DNA from: JAVVSK01 sp036654235
Lineage (GTDB): Bacteria > Bacillota > Clostridia > Christensenellales > CAG-138
Length of the DNA: 50,766 bases
NCBI GenBank assembly: GCA_036654235.1
Contig: JAVVSK010000012.1
Location: forward strand, 1-50,766
Direction of reading: 5' to 3'
Shown here: positions 1 through 7,194 of the stretch, piece after piece
How positions within the stretch are numbered: the stretch's first letter is position 1
Layout: the number at the start of each line of letters is the position of its first letter
Program-made: the position numbers and the translations under genes
The notes under the pieces: model-generated
The model's input: the letters and a program-made list of their open reading frames with translations, nothing else
Databases searched by the model: none
Told to the model about the DNA's origin: nothing

Positions 1-2
1 CT

Positions 3-248
3 GCATTAAACAAGGGTGCTTGCTTTACTGATTATGATGGAAAAATAACCAATGAAATACCAAACTTCACAGGTGCATTTCTTGATAAAAACCGAGGTAC
101 GCTGAAGGTGGATGAATCCGTTACTTCCGAAAAGTATCCGCCAGGACTTGATGTTTTTGAGGACGGCGTATATCACCTTTATGATTATCAGTTTTTCTAC
201 CGTAACTTACAAGAAAATGTATCAAAACGAATTACTGAATTTAGATAG
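3..248 (+). CDS. 3' end of a hypothetical protein gene (5' truncated)
   Basis: An open frame runs in from the window edge and ends at TAG 246-248, giving about 81 residues. The visible part begins ALNKGACFTDYDGK and ends ENVSKRITEFR. It has no membrane segment and no motif I recognise. Aromatic residues are frequent (for example the HLYDYQFFYRN stretch), which would fit the edge of a globular domain. A clear hairpin terminator follows 16 bases after the stop, supporting this as a genuine gene end. Function cannot be assigned from the fragment. Confidence 0.55.
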   Translation, partial: ALNKGACFTDYDGKITNEIPNFTGAFLDKNRGTLKVDESVTSEKYPPGLDVFEDGVYHLYDYQFFYRNLQENVSKRITEFR

Positions 249-264
249 TTTATAAGCAAAAAAG

Positions 265-306
265 ATAACAAAGTATATTTGCCGATATACTTTGTTATGT
301 TCTTTT
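265..306 (+). terminator. Rho-independent terminator after the truncated gene
   Basis: A perfect 14-bp inverted repeat (ATAACAAAGTATAT and its complement, arms 265-278 and 285-298) with a 6-base loop is followed by a short T-rich tract (TTCTTTT). It sits just downstream of the stop at 248. Confidence 0.7.
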
Positions 307-442
307 AAAATGTATGGTTTTTAACATTTGCAGTGAAAATATCTATGCTGTAATTAAGGCATAAATTTTAAATCATTCATTATTATAAATTATTTATATA
401 ACCTTCGATAAAGGAGGGACACTATGTGTGAAGAATGTGATA

Positions 443-520
443 ATGTCAAATAAAGTTACAGTGAGTTTCCCCACAGAGCTTGAACATGTACTAAGCAACC
501 TTGTCAGCCATCATTTCTAA
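443..520 (+). pseudogene. Short ORF or gene fragment (25 aa), possible accessory remnant
   Basis: ATG 443 opens a 25-residue frame beginning MSNKVTVSFPTELEHVL. A good ribosome-binding site (AAAGGAGGG, about 410-418) precedes a second, shorter ORF starting at 424 (MCEECDNVK), which overlaps it. The residue pattern looks like the N-terminus of a small regulatory or mobile-element protein cut short. The surrounding 249-731 stretch holds no longer gene. I read it as remnant DNA, not a functional gene. Confidence 0.25.
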
Positions 521-537
521 GAAAGCCCCACGTTTAA

Positions 538-561
538 CCACAGGCGGCATGCCGCCTGTGG
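538..561. repeat. Perfect 24-bp palindrome
   Basis: CCACAGGCGGCA is followed directly by its exact reverse complement, giving a 24-bp palindrome with no spacer. It is much more GC-rich than its surroundings. It could be a recombinase or regulator site, or the foot of a mobile-element hairpin. No T-tract follows, so it is not a typical terminator. Confidence 0.6.
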
Positions 562-731
562 CAGAGCAGATTCTGTGGTAATTCCAATATATAGTACAGT
601 AATAACTCAGCACTTGTTTCAGTTGCCGGCAAGTCATCCTTTTGACCTTCAGTCAAACCGCATAATATATATCGATAAAGGAAAATAAAAAGCAATTAAA
701 TAAACTAAATACTTAAATCAGAAGTACGGAA

Positions 732-971
732 ATGAAAATCAACAAGTTACCGGATTTGCATTTAGAGGGAAAAGTTGATAGAATAACATACGAGGGAAAA
801 TATGAACAACTTCGCAATACTCTTGCAGATTTAAAAGCAGATCCCTATATGCTGACTTTTGTATTTAAGACGGGATTAACTACGAAAATAGACGGACGCA
901 AAACCAAGGGTAAAAACAAGAGTAAATCAGAGGATAAAAAATGTTCCTATCAGTCCGACAAGTCAAGTTGA
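732..971 (+). CDS. Hypothetical protein, 79 aa, lysine-rich tail
   Basis: ATG 732 opens a 79-residue frame starting MKINKLPDLHLEGKVD. The first 55 residues look globular (alternating hydrophobic residues, YEGKYEQLRNTLADLKAD). The last 25 are Lys/Ser-rich and low in complexity, as often happens after a frameshift. No strong ribosome-binding site precedes it. A second frame (941-1081) overlaps its end and may be the displaced continuation. I do not recognise a family. It may be a decayed accessory or mobile-element gene, given the fragments around it. Confidence 0.35.
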   Translation: MKINKLPDLHLEGKVDRITYEGKYEQLRNTLADLKADPYMLTFVFKTGLTTKIDGRKTKGKNKSKSEDKKCSYQSDKSS

Positions 972-1081
972 GTTTGTGGTTCTACTATCCCGAGAAAAAT
1001 AAAAGTCACCCCAAAGCATATAATGATGTCGATTTTACGATGCTAGGAACTTACCGGAAGATAGAAAAGAAAAACCTATAA
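941..1081 (+). pseudogene. Possible frameshifted continuation, 46 aa
   Basis: ATG 941 opens a 46-residue frame in another phase that overlaps the end of the 732-971 ORF. It is rich in aromatic and basic residues (SLWFYYPEKNKSHPK) and ends at TAA 1079-1081. There is no ribosome-binding site. The phase change beside an A-run (931-941) suggests an indel in one longer ancestral gene, but I cannot prove this. Confidence 0.2.
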
Positions 1082-1233
1082 AGCATGGGACGAAAACGAA
1101 CATGATATGTAAATATGGTAAAGACTTATAGAATTTTTATTTGAAAAACTATTGTAGTTTAAAGGTATATTTGCCGTTTAGGGCATAAAACAAAGTTATG
1201 GAAATTATTAAATAAAAAAGGATGGTAAACAAA

Positions 1234-1374
1234 ATGGGAGACAGGAATATTAAAAAAGAAACAAAGAAACCGAAGAAGTCAGATAAAAAAACTTCGGATA
1301 CATTAGTTTCGTCAACGCCAAAACCGATTATTACCCAACCGGAACTCATTAAAAAAGAGAAAAAACAAAAGTGA
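1234..1374 (+). CDS. Small lysine-rich basic protein, 46 aa
   Basis: The protein begins MGDRNIKKETKKPKKSDKK and ends QPELIKKEKKQK: 46 residues, strongly basic, with no hydrophobic segment. An AAAAAGGAT ribosome-binding site lies about 10 bases before the ATG. From memory, small MGD(R/K)N-type lysine-rich proteins with a C-terminal QPEL-like motif recur as conserved hypothetical proteins in Firmicutes and other bacteria; this was not checked. Their function is unknown to me, and nucleic-acid contact is only a guess from charge. It stands alone and ends before the bidirectional terminator at 1501. Confidence 0.55.
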   Translation: MGDRNIKKETKKPKKSDKKTSDTLVSSTPKPIITQPELIKKEKKQK

Positions 1375-1500
1375 TGTTTTTAGGCTAAACCTTGGATCAT
1401 CATAAATAAGAGACAATTGGCTTCTTGCTTCGTTTTTTTATTATTGTTACGAGGCGAGAGGGGAGTTATACTCTCTAAAAAAAAATGAACATTAAATAAA

Positions 1501-1548
1501 AATACCGGAGTGAGATTATATTAAAATCTCAATCTCCGGTATTTTTTA
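1501..1548. terminator. Bidirectional terminator between convergent genes
   Basis: AATACCGGAG (1501-1510) pairs with 1534-1543, and TGAGATT (1511-1517) pairs with 1525-1531 across a 2-base bulge. T-runs follow on both strands. It separates plus-strand genes from the minus-strand ligase ending at 1628. Confidence 0.8.
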
Positions 1549-1627
1549 TTGATAAGCACTATCAATAAAATAAAAGTTCCAAGTAAAAATCGGCGTATAA
1601 ACGACCTAGGTTAGCGGGGAAGCCGAT

Positions 1628-3406
1628 TTATATTGAGCAGGATGCCTGTTCTTCGGTTTTTGCATTAATCCTTGCATTTTCTTCTTCTTCAAGTATACGG
1701 TAAGCAACTTTTCCTACGAGAGTTTTTGGAAGCTCGTCGCGAATCTCAATATCATAGGGCATTGAATATTTGGCTATGTTGCGCTTACAATGCTCAAATA
1801 AAGAGTTCTTTGTACTCTCATCATTCGGTACTCCCGGCTTAAGCATAACGAATGCCTTTACTTTCTGCATCTTATATGGATCGCTAACACCTATTACGCA
1901 GCTCAAAAGAACGGACTCATGCGCTTCGATTATGTTTTCGAGCTGAGAAGGGTAGATAGAATAGCCGCTAGAGATTATCATGCGCTTTATGCGTTGCTTA
2001 AAATAGACGAATCCATCGGTATCCATAGTTCCGAGGTCGCCCGTATGAAGCCACGTCATTCCGTCGGAATGTTTTTTTAGAGTGTTGGCGGTCTCATTGG
2101 GCTGATTGACGTATTCTATCATCATCGATGGACCGGTTAAACAAATTTCACCCTCTTCGCCATAAGGAACTTCGTCCGTTGTATCGACCTTAACTATCTT
2201 ATAATAAGTATCGGGGAAAGGTATTCCTATACTACCTTCGCGGTTATCATTATAGGGGGTAAGGCAACTGGCGGTTACGCATTCGGTCGTTCCATAGCCT
2301 TCGCGAATCTGAGTACTTGCATTATGTTCCTTTAGGAAAATATCGAACTTCTTTTTAAGCTCAATAGAAAGAGAATCGCCACCTGAAAATACGCCTTTTA
2401 AAAACGAGAAGTCAACTTTTTCCATATCTTTATTACGTAAAACTGCCTCATAAATAGTCGGAACGCCGGCTATGAAATTGGGCTTACAGGATTTTAAAAG
2501 CTTCGCATATGCTTTTATATTAAAGCGCGGGATAAGAATAGATTTTGCGCCGTTGGCTAACATAGAATGTATGCATACGCCAAGACCAAAACCATGGAAA
2601 ATAGGCATTACGGCGAGCATCGTATCGCCGGGCTTATATACAACCGCCATTTCGATTATTTGCACCGCAAGAGAGTTAAAATTTAGGTTTGAAAGGAGAA
2701 TACCCTTCGTTGTTCCGGTAGTTCCGCCGCTATAGAGTATCGCGGCGGGGTCATTTGCCTTTCTGTTCGCTTTGTATTTTCCGGTATAACTAGCTCCTGC
2801 CTTTAAAAAATCTTTCCACCATACGATCTTCGCATCTTCGGGTATCTTATCTATTTTTCTGCCCTCAGTTACGGCATAGCCCACTTTCATAACAGGGGAA
2901 AGCACGTCTTTTATACTTGATATTATTAGGTGAGGAAGGCGGACTGTTTTTTGTATTTCCTCAAACTTACTATAAAACTGATCCAAAGTTATAGCGGCGA
3001 CGCTCTTACTATCCGTAAGGAAAAATATTATTTCTCCTATACTAGAAAGCGGATGAATCATGTTTGCTACAGCGCCTATCATATTGATTGCGTAAAACAT
3101 TATTATGCCCTGAGGACAGTTGGGGAGGCAAATAGTTACCCTATCGTTTTCCTTTATACCAATAGCTTTGAGTGCCTTAGCGCATTCTTTAACGTCTTCA
3201 ATAAATCTGGCGTAAGTAACGTTTTTATTCATAAACTCGTAAGCATAATATTTCGGATATTTTTCCGCTATACCCTCTACAACAGCTATCATAGAGGTGG
3301 TTGGATATTCAAGCTTTGATCTAACGGAATCATATTGGGAATACCAAGGAGTTTTTATCTTGGTTGTTTCTACAGTTAATGGCTTGTTATTGGAATTAGA
3401 TGTCAT
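1628..3406 (-). CDS. Class I adenylate-forming enzyme (acyl-CoA synthetase/AMP-dependent ligase)
   Basis: This is a 592-residue ANL-superfamily enzyme expected to activate a carboxylic acid with ATP to an acyl-AMP and then pass it to CoA or a carrier. Visible motifs are the P-loop-like YSGGTTGTTKG, the YGTTE acyl-AMP site, the TGDLG aspartate motif, and the hinge with a C-terminal lysine in LPKTLVGKVAYR. The start at 3406 is chosen because GGAGG lies 9 bases upstream; an in-frame ATG at 3436 has no such site. It overlaps the stop of the upstream acyltransferase gene by 11 bases, which implies translational coupling. The acid substrate cannot be read from sequence; the length fits medium- or long-chain fatty acid ligases. 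Confidence 0.88.
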   Translation of the reverse strand: MTSNSNNKPLTVETTKIKTPWYSQYDSVRSKLEYPTTSMIAVVEGIAEKYPKYYAYEFMNKNVTYARFIEDVKECAKALKAIGIKENDRVTICLPNCPQGIIMFYAINMIGAVANMIHPLSSIGEIIFFLTDSKSVAAITLDQFYSKFEEIQKTVRLPHLIISSIKDVLSPVMKVGYAVTEGRKIDKIPEDAKIVWWKDFLKAGASYTGKYKANRKANDPAAILYSGGTTGTTKGILLSNLNFNSLAVQIIEMAVVYKPGDTMLAVMPIFHGFGLGVCIHSMLANGAKSILIPRFNIKAYAKLLKSCKPNFIAGVPTIYEAVLRNKDMEKVDFSFLKGVFSGGDSLSIELKKKFDIFLKEHNASTQIREGYGTTECVTASCLTPYNDNREGSIGIPFPDTYYKIVKVDTTDEVPYGEEGEICLTGPSMMIEYVNQPNETANTLKKHSDGMTWLHTGDLGTMDTDGFVYFKQRIKRMIISSGYSIYPSQLENIIEAHESVLLSCVIGVSDPYKMQKVKAFVMLKPGVPNDESTKNSLFEHCKRNIAKYSMPYDIEIRDELPKTLVGKVAYRILEEEENARINAKTEEQASCSI

Positions 3407-4280
3407 AATCAACCGCCTCCTTCGCGGGTGCTTCAAGCAATTCGGGGTTTTGTAATAAACATTTCAGCAGCTTAAATGTTTTAGCATAATAATAACCGTC
3501 GGCTATGCGCTCATCTAATGTTATAGAAAAATTCAAAGCTTCCCGCATAGTTGCGTTTCCGTCATCATCAAAATAAGGCGTTTTATGCTTCTCACCTATT
3601 ACCGCAAAAACAGAATTGGTTCCCCAGTTGTTAAGATGATGATATGCGGCATTTAATTTTATACTGCCTAAATTTGAGATGTAGACGCTCGCGAAATCCG
3701 GATCGTCTTTAACGAGTTCAAAAGGTGCGCGTCCGCCATGAAAATCCATATATCGAAGCCACCACATTACGAGAGATAAAAGCCATCGAGGTAGTTTTCC
3801 CAATATCCCCATATAATGAGTTGAATTATCCTCATGTCCGCGCCGCGTCTCCGTAACTTCCTTTTTTATACGGTCATGTACGATATCAATGGTTGCATTC
3901 TCATCAAAACGTAAATATAAAAGCGCTTCATGTTCATCATCCTGAAATTTTTTCTTGGCAACAAAGGCGAGAGACAACTCGTTTCTCATATAAAGGCGCT
4001 TACCTTGTATAAACCTATTCATTTTTGGACGAAGTACAATAGTTTTCAGCATCGCTGCAGCAAAAACATGAAACATAGTGTACTTAAAATCAGAATTGTT
4101 GGCGTTTTTCTTTTCTAAGTAGGCAATTAGGTTGGTAAGGTCGATCTGCTCAGTTATATAAGCCTCACAATCGCACCTATTTGGCATTAGGTAAGGCACA
4201 AAAATGTGCAACGGATCCAAGCCGCATAAGCGTTCACCATCTCGGCGATCGCCATAACGCTTCCGTTTAGGTTTTTCCAT
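3396..4280 (-). CDS. 2-oxoacid dehydrogenase E2 / CAT-fold acyltransferase-like protein
   Basis: This 294-residue protein resembles the catalytic domain of dihydrolipoamide acyltransferases and chloramphenicol acetyltransferase. It has no lipoyl or peripheral-subunit-binding domain. The FTLDERIADG-type C-terminal motif (here SITLDERIADGYYYAK) matches the E2 active-site motif DHRxxDG, but the catalytic His is Glu. The sequence SVYISNLGSI matches the E2 strand before the core. From memory, the DERIxDGYY form recurs in clostridial homologues, so it may define a subfamily. GGAGG lies 10 bases before ATG 4280. It is the first gene of a two-gene operon with the adenylate-forming ligase. It may transfer the activated acyl group or be a non-catalytic partner; the role is unproven. 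Confidence 0.75.
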   Translation of the reverse strand: MEKPKRKRYGDRRDGERLCGLDPLHIFVPYLMPNRCDCEAYITEQIDLTNLIAYLEKKNANNSDFKYTMFHVFAAAMLKTIVLRPKMNRFIQGKRLYMRNELSLAFVAKKKFQDDEHEALLYLRFDENATIDIVHDRIKKEVTETRRGHEDNSTHYMGILGKLPRWLLSLVMWWLRYMDFHGGRAPFELVKDDPDFASVYISNLGSIKLNAAYHHLNNWGTNSVFAVIGEKHKTPYFDDDGNATMREALNFSITLDERIADGYYYAKTFKLLKCLLQNPELLEAPAKEAVDYDI

Positions 4281-4349
4281 ATATATAAGTCCTCCAAAAA
4301 GTTATCCATAAAACCGCTTTAAAAAAATAAAATATAGCACGGCATATAG

Positions 4350-4378
4350 ATAGTATAAATAATTTGCATTTGTAACAA
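4350..4378 (-). promoter_or_regulatory. SigA-type promoter for the acyltransferase-ligase operon
   Basis: On the minus strand TTGTTA (4378-4373), a 17-base spacer and TACTAT (4355-4350) lie about 70 bases before ATG 4280. Confidence 0.6.
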
Positions 4379-4396
4379 TGCTTTCTTTATTATAAT
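4369..4396 (+). promoter_or_regulatory. SigA-type promoter for the molybdenum cluster
   Basis: TTTGTA (4369-4374), a 16-base spacer and a perfect TATAAT (4391-4396) point toward the molybdenum genes. The -35 overlaps that of the divergent promoter at 4373-4378. The resulting leader would be about 145 bases. It contains a possible 9-codon ORF (MKEKIYITK) preceded by GGGAG. Confidence 0.5.
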
Positions 4397-4548
4397 CGAC
4401 AGAGTAAGCAGGGTCAAATGATAGTTTTAAAGAGAATTGTGGGAGAAATGAAAGAAAAAATTTATATTACGAAATAAAAATCTAAAATTTTATCTATATA
4501 CAAAATAATGACTTGCAAATCGACTGTTTTTATGATAAAGTCAAAAGT

Positions 4549-5568
4549 ATGAAACTTATTGATACGAAAAATGCTATTGGTCATGTTCTTTGTCATGATT
4601 TAACGCGTATAATTCCGGGAAAAATGAAGGATGCACAATTTCGCAAAGGACATATTGTAACTGCTGAGGACATACCGATATTGTTGTCCATGGGTAAAGA
4701 ACAGCTATATATTTTAGAACTTGACGAAAACAGAGTGCATGAAAACGACGCGGCACAGTTTTTAGTTGACCTTCTTATAAACGATAATATGTCAAAAAGC
4801 GAGGTTAAAGAAGGTAAGATTGAGCTGACAGCGACGACTGATGGGCTTTTTTCGGTAAACGTTAAAAAACTAAACGCCGTAAATTCTATTGATAATATAG
4901 CTATTGCAACTCGTAGGGGAAATGTGGCGGTAAAAAAGGGAGATAAGTTAGCCGCTATGCGTATAATTCCCTTGACTATAGAAAAAGAAAAACTTGAACA
5001 GGTAATGCTAACGTTAAACGGAGAAAAAATACTGGAAGTAACGCCGTTTTTAAATATGCGTCTTGGTCTTGTGACCACCGGAAACGAGATTTTTTCCGGT
5101 AGAATAAAGGACTCGTTTTCTCCGGTAGTAATTGAAAAGTTGTCTAACTTTGGGGTTTTCCCAATAGCACATGAAATTTCAAACGACAAAACGGAAAACA
5201 TTGTCTTAGCTGTAAAAAAGGTAAAGGACGCGGGCGCAAATTTAGTTGTATGTACGGGTGGAATGAGCGTAGATCCAGATGACAGAACGCCTGCTGCGAT
5301 AAAGCAAAGCGGAGCGAAAATTATATCATATGGCGCACCGGTATTCCCGGGGGCTATGTTACTTATCGGGTATTTTGACGACGGAATCCCAATATTGGGC
5401 TTACCCGGATGCGTTATGTACGCTAAGGCTACCCTGTTCGATGCGTTATTACCGCGCGTTTTGGCGGGGAAAAGAATAGCACGCGAGGATATAACGGAAC
5501 TCGGGAACGGGGGTCTTTGCCTTAGCTGCGAACAATGTGATTTCCCTGATTGCCCTTTTGCGCACTAA
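4549..5568 (+). CDS. Molybdopterin-binding protein, MoeA C-terminal-like with Cys-rich tail
   Basis: The protein is about 339 residues from ATG 4549; a TTG at 4513 would add 12. The C-terminal half is a MoCF/MPT-binding domain, seen as LGLVTTGNEIFSGR, VVCTGGMSVDPDDRTP and the ILGLPGCVMY stretch. It ends in GGLCLSCEQCDFPDCPFAH, four cysteines that could bind a metal or Fe-S cluster. Full-length MoeA is about 400 residues, so the N-terminal region here is different. It heads a run of modABC and mogA genes, consistent with molybdenum or tungsten cofactor insertion. No clear Shine-Dalgarno precedes either start, so the start is uncertain. Confidence 0.82.
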   Translation: MKLIDTKNAIGHVLCHDLTRIIPGKMKDAQFRKGHIVTAEDIPILLSMGKEQLYILELDENRVHENDAAQFLVDLLINDNMSKSEVKEGKIELTATTDGLFSVNVKKLNAVNSIDNIAIATRRGNVAVKKGDKLAAMRIIPLTIEKEKLEQVMLTLNGEKILEVTPFLNMRLGLVTTGNEIFSGRIKDSFSPVVIEKLSNFGVFPIAHEISNDKTENIVLAVKKVKDAGANLVVCTGGMSVDPDDRTPAAIKQSGAKIISYGAPVFPGAMLLIGYFDDGIPILGLPGCVMYAKATLFDALLPRVLAGKRIAREDITELGNGGLCLSCEQCDFPDCPFAH

Positions 5569-5606
5569 AACTAATAAAAAAACCAAGAAAAGGAAAACTT
5601 GCTAAA

Positions 5607-6413
5607 ATGAAAAAAACTTCTGTCTTTATCACCATTATAATGATTTTTGTGCTTGCTACTGCCTGCAAACCGGCGCAAAATGCCGACGCTAAGACTGAAC
5701 TTACGGTTTTTGCCGCCGCTTCAATGACCGAAGCAATGACCGAGCTTACCAAAGCCTATAAGTTGATTGATCCGAACGTCACAATAACATATAACTTTGA
5801 TTCGAGCGGAACCTTAAAGACTCAGATACAAGAGGGCGCGAATTGCGATATATTTATATCAGCCGGACAAAAGCAAATGAATCAGTTGGATAAGACCGCG
5901 AACGCCGACGTTAATACCGAGGGGCTTGATTTTGTCCTTAAAGACACTAGGTTCAACTTAGTTTCGAACGAGGTTGTCCTAATCGTTCCCGCAAATTCAA
6001 CTAATGGTATAACCGACTTCGCCGACATTTTGACCGATAAAACTAAGCTCATTGCGATAGGGAATAGCGATGTTCCGGCGGGGCAATATGCTGAGGAAGT
6101 TTTTAAAAGCCTGAACATGTGGGATGCTCTTTTAGCTTCAAATAAGGTAAGCTATGCGACAAATGTAAAAGAAGTATTGACACAGGTTGCGTCCGGTGCC
6201 GTTGATTGCGGCGTAGTTTACAGTACGGACGCTATGTCCGAGAGCGGAGTAAAAGTAGCTGTTTCGGCACCCGAGGGAAGCCATGGTCCGATAGTCTATC
6301 CCGCGGCTGTAATAAAAGCGACGGAAAATAAAGCTGCTGCTGAAAAATTTATGGAATATCTGAAATCCGATGCGGCAAAAGCCATGTTTAAGAAATACGG
6401 GTTTTCGAACTAA
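5607..6413 (+). CDS. modA: Molybdate ABC transporter substrate-binding lipoprotein ModA
   Basis: This is a 268-residue type II periplasmic-binding protein. It begins with a lipoprotein signal (about residues 1-21, lipobox LATAC). Typical ModA features are ELTVFAAASMTEAM at the start of domain 1, the ITYNFDSSGTLKTQI stretch, CDIFISAG, IAIGNSDVPAGQYAEE, and GAVDCGVVYSTDA near the hinge. It should capture molybdate or tungstate outside the membrane and deliver it to ModB. ATG 5607 is chosen over an upstream in-frame ATG because it begins the signal peptide. Only 38 bases separate it from the upstream MPT-binding gene, suggesting co-transcription. Confidence 0.93.
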   Translation: MKKTSVFITIIMIFVLATACKPAQNADAKTELTVFAAASMTEAMTELTKAYKLIDPNVTITYNFDSSGTLKTQIQEGANCDIFISAGQKQMNQLDKTANADVNTEGLDFVLKDTRFNLVSNEVVLIVPANSTNGITDFADILTDKTKLIAIGNSDVPAGQYAEEVFKSLNMWDALLASNKVSYATNVKEVLTQVASGAVDCGVVYSTDAMSESGVKVAVSAPEGSHGPIVYPAAVIKATENKAAAEKFMEYLKSDAAKAMFKKYGFSN

Positions 6414-6511
6414 CGATCCGAAAATTGGGTAATAAATAAGGAAAAACGGCTTGTTGTTTTTAGCTGCATGTACGAGTACTTTTATCTGTCGCAAATTGAT
6501 TATGAGGACAT

Positions 6512-7183
6512 ATGGATCTTTTTCCGCTTTACAATTCGCTTAGGATAGCGGTAATTTCAAGCATTATAATATTCTTATTAGGAATATATCTTTCAAGAAT
6601 CGTGATAAAAGCACCGCGTTTTATCCGAGGTATTTTAGACTGTGTGTTTACATTGCCTCTAGTTCTTCCGCCGACAGTTGTCGGATATGTCATATTAAAA
6701 ATCATAGGCACAAATTCCCAATTGGGCGGTCTACTTATTGATTGGTTCGACATTCGAATATCGATGCAATGGTATGCAGGGATATTGGCGACGACGATAG
6801 TTTCGCTTCCGCTTATGTACCGAACGACGCGAGGGGCTTTTTTAAGTCTAAACCCCGATATGCTTGATGCTGCGCGGACTTTAGGGCATAGTGAGAGCTA
6901 TGTATTTTGGCGTCTAATGATACCTAACGCGAAGCAGGGGATCTTAGCGGGTCTCGTTTTAAGCTTCGCGCGCGCTCTGGGCGAATACGGAGCAACGTCG
7001 ATGGTAGCCGGATATATCCCAGGGCGAACCGCAACGGTCGCTACGGCGGTGTATCAGCTTTGGCGCAGTGGGAACGATGATTTAGCTCTAAAATATGTTC
7101 TTATAAATATTTCTATTTCACTCCTAATTTTACTTGCGCTTTCAATATTTGAGCGCTCCGAATGGGAGCAAAAGAGACGTTAG
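6512..7183 (+). CDS. modB: Molybdate ABC transporter permease ModB
   Basis: A 223-residue membrane protein with about five to six transmembrane segments. The cytoplasmic EAA loop that docks on the ATPase is clear (DAARTLGHSESYVFWRLMIP), followed by the ALGEYGATSMVAG stretch typical of ModB/CysT permeases. GAGG lies 4 bases before the ATG. The 98-base gap after modA is longer than other gaps in the cluster and contains no gene. modC follows 11 bases later. It forms the channel of the ModABC importer. Confidence 0.93.
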   Translation: MDLFPLYNSLRIAVISSIIIFLLGIYLSRIVIKAPRFIRGILDCVFTLPLVLPPTVVGYVILKIIGTNSQLGGLLIDWFDIRISMQWYAGILATTIVSLPLMYRTTRGAFLSLNPDMLDAARTLGHSESYVFWRLMIPNAKQGILAGLVLSFARALGEYGATSMVAGYIPGRTATVATAVYQLWRSGNDDLALKYVLINISISLLILLALSIFERSEWEQKRR

Positions 7184-7194
7184 GCGATTGATTA

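Noticed and set aside
4281..4548. Molybdenum-cofactor riboswitch before the molybdenum cluster
   Set aside because: The leader is too AT-rich and short of GC stems; I could not find the paired elements of that riboswitch.
4593..5201. Antisense frame of 202 codons opposite the MPT-binding gene
   Set aside because: Ser/Phe/Ile-rich shadow of the real gene with no start signals.
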